NCBI GenBank assembly: GCA_944389105.1
Contig: CALXLD010000038.1
Coordinates: forward strand, 1-42,004
Source of the DNA: an uncultured Spirochaetaceae bacterium
Lineage (GTDB): Bacteria; Spirochaetota; Spirochaetia; Sphaerochaetales; Sphaerochaetaceae
DNA length: 42,004 bases
Reading direction: 5' to 3'
A program made the position numbers and the translations under genes. The notes under the pieces were generated by a model that was not told the DNA's origin, ran no database searches, and saw nothing but the letters and a program-made list of their open reading frames with translations. Shown here piece after piece: positions 8,784-17,571 of this stretch (within the stretch, counting starts at the first letter, position 1; every line of letters begins with the position of its first letter).

Positions 8784-9578
8784 TCATTCCCACTCACGTT
8801 CAAGTGAACAGATTGAAGCAATCATATCCCATCTGCCACGTTTCATAGGATTCCCATTAACAGCAGAAACTGGCATGGCCCCCATGGATGTAGACGAAAT
8901 GAAAAGAGAATCAAACATATGGAGATTCACGTCCGTGGGAGGTGTATAAACTATCTCAAGCCCTAGCTTCTCCGCTGCCCGCAATACGCTTATCCTTGTT
9001 ATTCCAGACAAAACAAGTTCATCAGGAGCTGTATATATCCTATTCCCAGCAATTCCATAGAAATTGCTCCTGGTCCCTTCAAGGACCTGTCCCTTCCTGT
9101 TCACAAGAAGTGCCTCAAAGGCCCCCTTTGCCTTAGCCTCCTCCAGAGCAATGTACTGCATCAGAAGATTGGAGGTTTTCGCGCGAGGGAGGAAACGTTC
9201 TCCGTAATATAGTGTTACGGCAACACCCTCTTTATAATAGCTTTCAGGATATGTAAGGAGATCTGAATATGTCACGAAGAACATAGGAGAAGTTCCTCCG
9301 ACAAGAAGTATCCTGGCTGTCGCATCCTTGATGCCATCCTTTTCTATCAGAGCATTGACAGCAGTCTCTATCTCCTCATCAGTGAATGGATGCTTCAGGT
9401 TTATATCATGACAGGATTCCTTAAGGCGCTTCAGATGATCGTCCATGTGGACGATATGGCCTGAAGTAATCCTAAGAGCCTCATAGACAGAGAACGAATA
9501 CTGCACTTCGCGGTAAGTTACCGGAAGCACAGCTTCTTCTTCTCTGATCAGAACACCATTTTTTATCGCACTTCTCAC
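8784..9578 (-). CDS. PLP-dependent aminotransferase, class IV (branched-chain/D-amino acid/ADC lyase family)
   Basis: Fold-type IV enzymes include branched-chain and D-alanine aminotransferases and 4-amino-4-deoxychorismate lyase. This 264-aa protein has the family core: the PLP-binding lysine in RAKTSNLLMQ near residue 135, the EAxxxGxxEAL strand, the VLEGTRSNFYG motif near residue 168 and the LSGITR phosphate-cup motif near 190. The start is GTG, with AGAGG 6 nt upstream inside the end of ftsK (10-nt gap between stop and start). The substrate cannot be settled from the sequence. The short length suits D-amino-acid or ADC-lyase branches as well as IlvE-like ones. Confidence 0.88.
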   Translation of the reverse strand: MRSAIKNGVLIREEEAVLPVTYREVQYSFSVYEALRITSGHIVHMDDHLKRLKESCHDINLKHPFTDEEIETAVNALIEKDGIKDATARILLVGGTSPMFFVTYSDLLTYPESYYKEGVAVTLYYGERFLPRAKTSNLLMQYIALEEAKAKGAFEALLVNRKGQVLEGTRSNFYGIAGNRIYTAPDELVLSGITRISVLRAAEKLGLEIVYTPPTDVNLHMFDSLFISSTSMGAMPVSAVNGNPMKRGRWDMIASICSLEREWE

Positions 9579-9588
9579 TTAATGCCTC

Positions 9589-12500
9589 TTATTCGTATTT
9601 AAGAATTTCCCTAGGCTTTGAACCATTCTGAGGACCGATGATGCCGTTTTCCTCCATCATTTCAATAAGCCTGGCAGCTCTGTTGTATCCAATCTTCATT
9701 CTACGCTGCAAGAAAGAGGCTGAGGCACATTTACGCTCATAGACAATCTGCTTAGCTCTTTCATAAAGGATCTCATCGCTGTCTTCTTCGGATACAGGCT
9801 CATCATCACTGCCTTCTGAAGAGACCTCTGGTTCTTCAAAGATATCATCTGAAAGATAATCCGGAGAACCGTGCTTCTTTGCATAGTCAACGATTGAATA
9901 TACTTCATCATCGGAAAGGAATGCACCCTGAATTCTCTGGAAGCCCATCGTAGATGGTTCCATAAGAAGCATATCTCCTCGTCCAAGAAGGTTTTCTGCT
10001 CCTCCCTCATCAAGGATAATCCTTGAGTTCGTTCCAGATGATACCGCAAAAGCAATACGTGCAGGGAAATTGTTCTTGATCGTGCCTGTAATAACGTCAG
10101 CAGACGGCCTCTGTGTTGCAAGAATAAGATGGATTCCAGCAGCTCTTGCCTTCGCAGCAAGCCGGGCCACATAGGATTCAATATCCTTTCCAACTGTAGT
10201 CATAAGATCAGCAAACTCATCCATAATGAGGACGATGTAAGGCATCTTCTCCGCCGGGATATTCTCATTTCTGATCTTCGCATTGAGCCCTTCGATATTC
10301 CTTACACCGAACTTGGATATCATCTGATAACGTCTTTCCATCTCATCGCAAAGCCATCCTAGTGCCTTTACGACTTTCTTTGGCTCGGTGATGACAGGAG
10401 TAAGAAGGTGTGGAATGTCATTATAGACAGTAAGCTCGACTACTTTCGGATCAACCATAATCAGCCTTACTTCCTGAGGGCTTCTTGCATAGATAAGAGT
10501 ACAGATGAAGGAGTTGATACATACGGATTTTCCAGAACCTGTCGTACCCGCAATAAGCATATGAGGCATTTTAGCCACATCGATGGTAACAGGCTCGCCT
10601 GTTATAGTCCTTCCAAGAATCATAGGAACACGAAGCTTATCTGCATCTTCCCTTTTCCTGAACTCATGGAGCATATCCTTGAATCCGATTATCGCTCTTT
10701 TCTTGTTAGGAACTTCAATACCAACTGCCTGACGTCCTGGAACTGGTGCAAGAATCCTTATTCTCACACCTCCAAGATTATATGAGAGTTCATCTTCCCT
10801 CTGCTTTACCTTATTGACCATGACACCTTCGCCAAGCTTCAGCTGATACATGGTGACGGTTGGGCCTTTGACAATATCATCAAGGGTGACATTCACATGG
10901 AAATTGCTGAAAGTCTCCATGATTACTTCTCCCTGGCGTCTGGTGAAATCATCAATCTCGCTGGATGTCTTCGGATAATCGACAAGAATATTCACAGGAG
11001 GCGGGCTGTACTTCTTTCTTGTACGCTGGGATATACCTGCATAACCTAAATCGTTGCTTTGAAGTCCTCCAATGCCAACAGAAAGCATCAGTTCATTCTC
11101 CTGCTGCGGAACTTCCCTTTCCTCTTCATCAATCGCAACAGCTTCCTCGTTATGCTGCTGCTGTTTCAAAGCTGCCTGACGACGGGCCTTGCTTTCAGCT
11201 TCCTGCCTCTGGATCTCCTCAAATGGATCAGAAGCCTCATCCTCTTCTACAAAAGGCTCAGCAGAAACGGTTTCCTTCTTTGTTTCCTCCCTGCTTTTCT
11301 TCATGAAATCAGAAAGTCCTGGTATCTTTCTCTCCAGCGGCTGCTCTTCAGCAGTCTTCACTGCAGGCTTTTCTTCTTTCACAAATGTACTTGGATACTC
11401 AGAGGGAGCATCTGGAACCTCTGCCTCAAAACTCTTCGAAGGGAATGATGAGACATTCTTCTGATGTGTCAGTGATTCAAACAGCTTGTATCGCGGATGC
11501 TCTGGAGAAAGCGTCGAAGGAGCAAATGATGAATTATTCTTTCTCTCTTTCTTCACCGCTTTCGTATCATCATAGCCTATGATAGGCCGGTTATTTACAG
11601 CTTTAGGTCTTTCGCTGCTGCTATCATTGATTTCCTTCAGAGTCTCAAGCGTAGCTTCAAGCATCCCGCCCTTTGAGAAAGATGAAGGATTATTCAGATC
11701 ATAGTCAATTCTTTCTTCTTTTCTGGGCTCTTCCCTCTCTATCTCCTCCTTTATCTGGGAGAAAACATCTGATTCAGGAGGCATCTCAAAAGACGAAGGA
11801 GCCTTGCTTTCAGCTTTATGGTTATTATGAGGAATCTCATCAGGGGTTTTCAGCTTTCTCATATGGGGCAGCTCTCCCACCTCAGGAACATCAACTCTCT
11901 GCGATGGGTCAACCTGACGAGGTGCTACAGCAGGAGCTCCTTTCGTGAGGAATACATCCTCACTGTCTTCTTCAATAGCTTTGCTGTTCTTCTTAGCAGC
12001 CTTTGCTTCGGCCTTTGCAGCTGCCTTAGCAGCAGCTTCTTCTGCCTTCTTTGCCTTAGCCTCTTCCTTCTCCTGATATTTACGGAACTTCTTCTCATCC
12101 TTGGCAGCAAGACGCGCTTCCTTCTTCGCAGTCTTTCTGTCCATGCGTTCCTTCATCTTCATATAGCGTTTATCGGATTTCTCTTCCTCAGGTGAACGTT
12201 CAGGACTTTCTTCCTCTTCGTCTCCAGACTCCTCCATCTCCGCCTCTCTTCTCTCATTCTGAAGCATTATCCTCTTATTCTTCTTCATTTCCCTATCATA
12301 GAGACGGCTATCAGCTTTGCCGGAGATAGATAGGAGTATCAGGAAAAGCAGAATCTCAAGAACCGCACAGACAAGCACAAGCCATGACTGACTTGGATCT
12401 ATATTGGACATAATCAGACGGGGAAGATCATTGCCATCCAATATATGGGCGAACACCATTACCGTCGTATAAATAACCGCAAGGAACGGAATGGTAAGGA

Positions 12501-12759
12501 ACATGGAAAACCTTTTTTTCTTCCGGAAAAGAAGGATTGCCAGTCCACCTGCCGCAATAACTATGGAAAAAGGAAGAAGGGCCAGAGTGCCGCTTCCTAT
12601 TCCGACATATGCCGACGCAGTTTCAAAAAAAGCAGCAAGCATCTCTGGAAGAGATGACATAATATTCCTGCCCAGAGCAATGAAAAGAGAGAGAGCAGTA
12701 CCCAAAACGAATGCAAGAACACCAATTGCCAGGGAAAGCCTGTGTTTTCTAATCTTCAT
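9589..12759 (-). CDS. ftsK: DNA translocase FtsK
   Basis: FtsK is a hexameric septal motor that pumps DNA and activates XerCD recombination at chromosome dimer sites. The N-terminus has four membrane helices within about 155 residues. It is followed by a roughly 400-residue charged linker with a Lys/Ala/Glu-rich coiled-coil stretch. The motor domain has Walker A TTGSGKS near residue 710, Walker B IVLIMDEFADL, and the RecA-like motif ILATQRPSADVI. The C-terminal gamma domain is a winged helix for oriented DNA reading (ASASFLQRRMKIGYNRAARL). I chose the ATG at 12759 (1056 aa) over one 18 codons upstream because AGGA lies 9 nt before it and it overlaps the rsmG stop by 11 nt. Confidence 0.96.
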   Translation of the reverse strand: MKIRKHRLSLAIGVLAFVLGTALSLFIALGRNIMSSLPEMLAAFFETASAYVGIGSGTLALLPFSIVIAAGGLAILLFRKKKRFSMFLTIPFLAVIYTTVMVFAHILDGNDLPRLIMSNIDPSQSWLVLVCAVLEILLFLILLSISGKADSRLYDREMKKNKRIMLQNERREAEMEESGDEEEESPERSPEEEKSDKRYMKMKERMDRKTAKKEARLAAKDEKKFRKYQEKEEAKAKKAEEAAAKAAAKAEAKAAKKNSKAIEEDSEDVFLTKGAPAVAPRQVDPSQRVDVPEVGELPHMRKLKTPDEIPHNNHKAESKAPSSFEMPPESDVFSQIKEEIEREEPRKEERIDYDLNNPSSFSKGGMLEATLETLKEINDSSSERPKAVNNRPIIGYDDTKAVKKERKNNSSFAPSTLSPEHPRYKLFESLTHQKNVSSFPSKSFEAEVPDAPSEYPSTFVKEEKPAVKTAEEQPLERKIPGLSDFMKKSREETKKETVSAEPFVEEDEASDPFEEIQRQEAESKARRQAALKQQQHNEEAVAIDEEEREVPQQENELMLSVGIGGLQSNDLGYAGISQRTRKKYSPPPVNILVDYPKTSSEIDDFTRRQGEVIMETFSNFHVNVTLDDIVKGPTVTMYQLKLGEGVMVNKVKQREDELSYNLGGVRIRILAPVPGRQAVGIEVPNKKRAIIGFKDMLHEFRKREDADKLRVPMILGRTITGEPVTIDVAKMPHMLIAGTTGSGKSVCINSFICTLIYARSPQEVRLIMVDPKVVELTVYNDIPHLLTPVITEPKKVVKALGWLCDEMERRYQMISKFGVRNIEGLNAKIRNENIPAEKMPYIVLIMDEFADLMTTVGKDIESYVARLAAKARAAGIHLILATQRPSADVITGTIKNNFPARIAFAVSSGTNSRIILDEGGAENLLGRGDMLLMEPSTMGFQRIQGAFLSDDEVYSIVDYAKKHGSPDYLSDDIFEEPEVSSEGSDDEPVSEEDSDEILYERAKQIVYERKCASASFLQRRMKIGYNRAARLIEMMEENGIIGPQNGSKPREILKYE

Positions 12760-13402
12760 TTCTAATATTCCTGAGGACCACCAAAGTCCTAGACTCATCG
12801 AGATAGGGAACACGAATGTCCACTAACCGCTCATCAAAGCCATACCCCTCTCCCCTGAGGACGCTGAGCTCCGATGAAGCATTATTCCTCTGCCCCTTAT
12901 AAAGAAGAAGCGGTGCAGACGGAGACATGATCTTAACGACATTCTCCACAATCGAGAAAATAGGATGAAACGCTCTGCAGGTGACGGCATCAAATTCCCT
13001 TCTTACCATCCTGAGATCTCTCTCTTCAACCTCCGCATTCTTCAGTCCCGTCCTAAGAAGGACTCCCTTAAGGAACTGAGAACGCCTCTGCATACGTTCA
13101 ACAAGCACAAAATGCCTATCTGGGAAAAGAGCTGAAAGCACAACTCCCGGGAACCCCGCTCCCGAACCAAGATCTGCAATAATGCTTTTCTCCTCCGTTT
13201 CTTCCCTGAATACTGGATAAGCGGCAGCTGAATCCAGTATATGCCTTATTATTATCTCATCAGGGTCCTTGTCCCCGACAAGTTTCAATGCAGGATTAAA
13301 GAGCATGATTTCTTTCAGGAAAGCAATAAGACGGTCAACCAGAACCCCATCACATTCAATTCCTATTCTTTCCAGTCCTGAAACCAGCAGTTCCTTATCC
13401 AC
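12749..13402 (-). CDS. rsmG: 16S rRNA (guanine-N7) methyltransferase RsmG
   Basis: RsmG (GidB) methylates G527 of 16S rRNA using SAM. The SAM-binding motif I is clear (IIADLGSGAGFPGVVLS, near residue 75) and motif II follows as FVLVERMQRRSQFLK. The remaining Rossmann-like core has the family order. I place the start at the GTG at 13402 (217 aa): AAGGAG lies 8 nt upstream, while the GTG three codons earlier directly abuts that site. The gene overlaps the mnmG stop by 8 nt, giving the classic mnmE-mnmG-rsmG order. Confidence 0.94.
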   Translation of the reverse strand: MDKELLVSGLERIGIECDGVLVDRLIAFLKEIMLFNPALKLVGDKDPDEIIIRHILDSAAAYPVFREETEEKSIIADLGSGAGFPGVVLSALFPDRHFVLVERMQRRSQFLKGVLLRTGLKNAEVEERDLRMVRREFDAVTCRAFHPIFSIVENVVKIMSPSAPLLLYKGQRNNASSELSVLRGEGYGFDERLVDIRVPYLDESRTLVVLRNIRNED

Positions 13403-15194
13403 GCTTAACACTCCTTACAGCAACGGCAAGCACCGCCGTATCCGAAACCCTTATTCCGGAAATTCTTCCTGCCTGGCCAATTGATACAGGTCTGACAGCT
13501 TTGAGCTTCTCTCTAGCTTCAGCGGAGATGCCATCTACTGAATCATAATCAAAATCCGATGGAATCTCCATATTCTCAGCTTTCCTTGCTTTTTCAAGCT
13601 CTCTTTCCTGTCTATCAATATAGCCAGAATATCTTATATCCAGTTCAGCTTCTCTTAAAACTTCCTCAGGATATGACGCAAGAGAGGAAATCTTAAGCTC
13701 ATGGATATCCTTCTCGGGCTCCTTGAGCGTATCATAAGCGCTCTTTGCCCCGATACGGGTATGCTGAAGAATCTCCTTGACCCTTCTTATTTCCTCGCTC
13801 TTCCTTTCAAGTCTGTCAAGTCTATCTTTTCCAGCAAGACCCACCTCGTAGCCTTTCCTCGTAAGGCGCTGATCCGCTGTATCATGGCGAAGAGAAAGCC
13901 TGTATTCTGCCCTGGATGTAAACATCCTATATGGTTCTTTCGTGCCTTTCGTCACCAGATCATCAATGAGAACCCCTATATATGATTCGGTCCTTGAAAG
14001 AATGAAAGGCTTTTCTCCCTTCAGCCTCTCTGCAGCATTGATTCCTGCAATAAGACCCTGTGCTGCGGCCTCTTCATATCCGGATGTTCCATTAGTCTGA
14101 CCTGCTATGAAAAGATTTGAAAGAATCTTGCTTTCAAGCGATGGATAAAGATCCAGAGGATTCAGATAATCATATTCTACAGCATAGGCCGGACGCATTA
14201 TCTCTGCATGCCTTAATCCCGGTATCGAATGGATAAAAGCATGCTGAACATCCTCAGGGAGAGAGGAAGAAAGACCATTCAGATACATTTCTTCAGTACC
14301 GATTCCCTCTGGCTCCACGAATATCTGATGCCTTTCCCTGTCTGGGAACCGCACAACCTTATCCTCAATGGAAGGACAGTAACGAGGACCTTTTCCTACT
14401 ATCTTCCCTCCATAGAGCGGGGATCTTGAGATATTCTCCCTTATAATCCGATGGGTCTCTTCATTTGTATATGTTACGTAGCAAGGTATGGATGTTCTAT
14501 CAATACAATCTGTCTCAAATGAGAAAGGAAGCATCGGCGTATCCCCGTCCTGTATTTCCATCTCATCGAAATCAAGAGTGCTTTTTCTGACTCTTGCAGG
14601 AGTTCCTGTCTTCATCCTCCCAGTATGGAAACCTAGGCGTCTCAGACTGTCGCCCAGCCCTATTGCTGCACTTTCAGATAATCTGCCACATGGGGCATCA
14701 TACTCCCCTATGAAGATCCTGCCATCCATGAATGTCCCTGTAGTAAGGACGACGGCTTTTGCTGAAATTCTCCATCCACGTTCCGTGACAACACCTGCAA
14801 CAGTTCCGTTTTCTGTGATGAAATCCACAACTGTATCCATAAAAAGCGAGAGTTTTTCCTCGCTTTCAAGCGTCTCTTTCGCGATTCTGGAATACGTGAA
14901 TTTATCTTCCTGTGCACGTGGAGCCTGGACAGCAGGTCCTCTTCGTTTGTTAAGCATCCGCATCTGGATCATGGCCTTATCTGCTAGATGCCCCATTTCA
15001 CCGCCAAGGGCATCAATCTCCCTGACAAGGTTGCCTTTCGCCAGTCCCCCTATTGAAGGATTGCAGCTCATGCGTCCAATCGCATCCAGGGACTGAGTAA
15101 TAAGAAGTGTGGAAAAACCTTCTCTGGAGAGAGCAAGGCAAGCTTCAATGCCCGCATGCCCTCCTCCAATTACTATTGCATCATAATCTCTCAT
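13395..15194 (-). CDS. mnmG: tRNA uridine-5-carboxymethylaminomethyl modification enzyme MnmG
   Basis: MnmG (GidA) acts with MnmE to install the cmnm5 group on wobble U34 of certain tRNAs, using FAD, NADH and a folate one-carbon unit. The N-terminal dinucleotide fold is plain (YDAIVIGGGHAGIEA). The family motifs around RMSCNPSIGG, KRRGPAVQAPRAQ and GQTNGTSGYEEAAAQGL are present, as is the C-terminal helical domain that contacts MnmE. I take the ATG at 15194 (599 aa); an in-frame upstream start would add 15 unconserved residues inside mnmE. The start follows the mnmE stop in a TGATATG junction. Confidence 0.97.
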   Translation of the reverse strand: MRDYDAIVIGGGHAGIEACLALSREGFSTLLITQSLDAIGRMSCNPSIGGLAKGNLVREIDALGGEMGHLADKAMIQMRMLNKRRGPAVQAPRAQEDKFTYSRIAKETLESEEKLSLFMDTVVDFITENGTVAGVVTERGWRISAKAVVLTTGTFMDGRIFIGEYDAPCGRLSESAAIGLGDSLRRLGFHTGRMKTGTPARVRKSTLDFDEMEIQDGDTPMLPFSFETDCIDRTSIPCYVTYTNEETHRIIRENISRSPLYGGKIVGKGPRYCPSIEDKVVRFPDRERHQIFVEPEGIGTEEMYLNGLSSSLPEDVQHAFIHSIPGLRHAEIMRPAYAVEYDYLNPLDLYPSLESKILSNLFIAGQTNGTSGYEEAAAQGLIAGINAAERLKGEKPFILSRTESYIGVLIDDLVTKGTKEPYRMFTSRAEYRLSLRHDTADQRLTRKGYEVGLAGKDRLDRLERKSEEIRRVKEILQHTRIGAKSAYDTLKEPEKDIHELKISSLASYPEEVLREAELDIRYSGYIDRQERELEKARKAENMEIPSDFDYDSVDGISAEAREKLKAVRPVSIGQAGRISGIRVSDTAVLAVAVRSVKRG

Positions 15195-15195
15195 A

Positions 15196-16506
15196 TCATT
15201 TTCCCAGACAGAATGACGAGAACAGCTTATCAAGCACATCCTCTCCAGTCACCAATCCTGTCAATTCTCCAAGAGATGCAAGCGCACTCTGGAGATACAT
15301 TGCAACAACATCAAAACCGAAAGCCATGCTTTTCTCTGCCTCTCCAAGGGAATCAGAAGCTTCCAGAAGCTTATCACGCTGTCTCTCCGAATCGATTACA
15401 GGGACTCCTGCCACCTCTGACAAGCCAGCTGTCAGCTTTCCTGTTATCGCTGAGATGACTTTATCAAGTCCCTCGCCCGTTACAGAAGAGAAAGAAAGCG
15501 CCTTGCCTTTATCAACGATATCAAGCCGCGAATAAACAGTGAGTACCCTCGGATCCTCTGGAGCAGCATCATCTGAAGATGGATCGATCACATACACTAT
15601 CAGATCCGCTGTTTCCATAAGGGATTCAGTACGTTTTATCCCCTCTGCTTCTACAGCTTCTTCAGTCTCCCTGAAACCTGCAGTATCAAAAAGGCGGACA
15701 GGAATGCCATCTATCTCGGCATCGCTTTCAATATAATCCCTTGTCGTACCTTCTATAGGAGAGACAATTGCCCTGTTTTCTTTGAGAAGTGCATTGTAAA
15801 GAGAACTCTTCCCTGCATTCGTCCTTCCTGCAATAACAACAACAGCTCCCTCCGTCCATAGCTTTGACGAACGGTACGTTGAAGCAATTGCAGCAAGCCT
15901 ATCCCTTATTGCATGCACTCTTTCTGAAGGAAATTCCCAATCCTCGGGAATCTCATCCTCTCCATAATCCAGCTGCACCTCAAGAGAAGCAAGTATTTCA
16001 AGAATCTCATTCTTTGCTTTGTCAGCTTCCTCAAGTATGGTTCCGGACAGACGCTCAAGTGCCTCTCCAGCACCTTTCCCGGTTCTGGCTTTTACGATCT
16101 CTTCCACAGCTTCGGCCTGTGTAAGATCCATACGGCCATGCATGAAAGCCCTGTATGTGAACTCTCCCCTCAAAGCTTCTCTTATGCCAATTTCCTCAAA
16201 GAGAGCAGAAATCTGCCGTATTACCGGAAGGGAGCCATGGCACATGATCTCAAAGGCTTCTTCGGAGGTATAGCCATGCCCTTTGCCATATTTGATGACA
16301 ACAACTTCATCAATATGCCTTCCATCAGTTCCATTTATATAACCATGCAGGACCCTTCCGGATTCTGCTTTTTCAATCTTCCCAGAGAAATAAGGCTGCA
16401 GAAGGGAGATAACACCATCCCCTGATGCCCTTATAACAGCCAGGGCTGAAGGAGAATATGGTGTTGCCAATGCATAAATAGGCTCGTCTGTTTCGTAATG
16501 TGCCAT
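15196..16506 (-). CDS. mnmE: tRNA modification GTPase MnmE
   Basis: MnmE (TrmE) is the GTPase partner of MnmG in wobble-uridine modification. The N-terminal tetrahydrofolate-binding domain begins in the usual way (IYALATPYSPSALAVIRASG). The inserted G domain shows G1 GRTNAGKSS near residue 216, G2 EGTTRD and G3 DTAGFRET. The G4 motif that recognises guanine is odd: SRLD where NKxD is expected. The C-terminus ends in the FCLGK motif that carries the catalytic cysteine. No Shine-Dalgarno is visible; a -10-like TACTAT ends 7 nt before the ATG, so the mRNA may be leaderless. It is the first gene of the minus-strand block. Confidence 0.95.
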   Translation of the reverse strand: MAHYETDEPIYALATPYSPSALAVIRASGDGVISLLQPYFSGKIEKAESGRVLHGYINGTDGRHIDEVVVIKYGKGHGYTSEEAFEIMCHGSLPVIRQISALFEEIGIREALRGEFTYRAFMHGRMDLTQAEAVEEIVKARTGKGAGEALERLSGTILEEADKAKNEILEILASLEVQLDYGEDEIPEDWEFPSERVHAIRDRLAAIASTYRSSKLWTEGAVVVIAGRTNAGKSSLYNALLKENRAIVSPIEGTTRDYIESDAEIDGIPVRLFDTAGFRETEEAVEAEGIKRTESLMETADLIVYVIDPSSDDAAPEDPRVLTVYSRLDIVDKGKALSFSSVTGEGLDKVISAITGKLTAGLSEVAGVPVIDSERQRDKLLEASDSLGEAEKSMAFGFDVVAMYLQSALASLGELTGLVTGEDVLDKLFSSFCLGK

Positions 16507-16513
16507 GACTGAA

Positions 16514-16542
16514 ATAGTATTGAAACTACCTGTTCAGGGCAA
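16514..16542 (-). promoter_or_regulatory. Putative leaderless promoter of mnmE
   Basis: On the minus strand, TTGCCC (16537-16542) and TACTAT (16514-16519) are separated by exactly 17 nt. The expected transcription start, 7-8 nt after the -10, coincides with the mnmE ATG at 16506. This promoter interleaves with the epmA promoter. Confidence 0.65.
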
Positions 16543-16548
16543 TACAAT
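16520..16548 (+). promoter_or_regulatory. Putative leaderless promoter of epmA
   Basis: On the plus strand, TTGAAA (16520-16525) and TACAAT (16543-16548) are separated by exactly 17 nt. Only 6 nt lie between the -10 and the epmA ATG at 16555, so the transcript would begin at or next to the start codon. Its -35 abuts the mnmE -10 and its -10 abuts the mnmE -35. Confidence 0.7.
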
Positions 16549-16554
16549 CGCGAC

Positions 16555-17535
16555 ATGTACGATTTCGCAGCAGCCAGGAAGCGCTCAGAGCTTCTAATGA
16601 ACATAAGAGAGCATTTTATCGGCAAAGGATACCTTGAGGTATCTACACCGTCACTGTCCCCGTATCTTATTCCCGAACCCACTATAAAAGCATTCGGAAC
16701 AAGGTTCATAAATGAATTCGAAGGTTCAAGAGATCTCTATCTGATCCCCTCTCCGGAGATTTTCATGAAAAAGCTTTTAGCAGCCGGATCAGGATCGATC
16801 TTCCAGATTTCAAGCTGTTTCAGAAATGCAGAGCAGCTGGGCGATGTCCATAATCCGGAGTTCACGATGCTTGAATACTATACAGTCGGTGCAGATGACA
16901 GGGATTCTATAGACATAACTATCGAGATGATCGAGAAAACCAAGCTAAGGGGAATAGATCCTGAATGGCTAAGGAACAAGCCGCTGATAATATCGATGCA
17001 TGAAGCAATGATGAAATACGCAGGCGTGGACATGGACAAAGCTGAAAGCATTGATTATCTCAGGGCAGAAGCACTGAGACTCGGGCTTAATCCAGGAGAA
17101 AATGAAAGCTGGGATGATACTTTCAATAGAATATTCCTTACATACACAGAACCATCTCTCCCGAAGGACAGAGAAGTCTACCTGACAGATTACCCAGACA
17201 GAATCGCATGCCTTGCAAAGCATTCAGAAAAGGGCCCGACAAAGAAACGCTGGGAAATGTATATAAACGGAATCGAGATTGCAAACTGCTATGATGAAGA
17301 AACCGATAAAAATGAGACTGAAAAATACTTTGCGGAAGAATGGGAGAAGCTAAGGGAGGAAAGAAGCGGCACAGAAGAGGCAATACCTCCAGCAGATCCA
17401 TCATTTTCTTCTCTGGATATTCCGCAATCCTCCGGCGGAGCCATGGGACTGGACAGGCTTCTTGCTGTCCATCTTGGACTTAATTCGATTGAGCCTTTAC
17501 TTTTATTCTCTCTTTCTGATATGCTACGGCAGTAA
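16555..17535 (+). CDS. epmA: Elongation factor P--(R)-beta-lysine ligase
   Basis: EpmA (PoxA/GenX) is a LysRS paralogue that attaches beta-lysine to a conserved lysine of EF-P instead of to tRNA. The 326-aa protein has only the class II aminoacyl-tRNA synthetase catalytic core and no N-terminal anticodon-binding domain, which is the mark of EpmA rather than LysRS. Motif 2 is visible as SSCFRNAEQ...HNPEFTMLEYY near residues 82-105 and motif 3 as GGAMGLDRLLAV near 297. There is no Shine-Dalgarno; the start is predicted to be leaderless. The downstream gene, 36 nt away, is efp, its substrate, and epmB lies 2 kb further on. Confidence 0.94.
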   Translation: MYDFAAARKRSELLMNIREHFIGKGYLEVSTPSLSPYLIPEPTIKAFGTRFINEFEGSRDLYLIPSPEIFMKKLLAAGSGSIFQISSCFRNAEQLGDVHNPEFTMLEYYTVGADDRDSIDITIEMIEKTKLRGIDPEWLRNKPLIISMHEAMMKYAGVDMDKAESIDYLRAEALRLGLNPGENESWDDTFNRIFLTYTEPSLPKDREVYLTDYPDRIACLAKHSEKGPTKKRWEMYINGIEIANCYDEETDKNETEKYFAEEWEKLREERSGTEEAIPPADPSFSSLDIPQSSGGAMGLDRLLAVHLGLNSIEPLLLFSLSDMLRQ

Positions 17536-17571
17536 AAACCGGAATTAGTCCAATCTAGCAGAGGTAAAAAT

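Noticed and set aside
14488..15096. 202-codon plus-strand frame opposite mnmG
   Set aside because: It is a shadow of a highly conserved gene; its residues are the usual antisense Ser/Pro/Leu mix.
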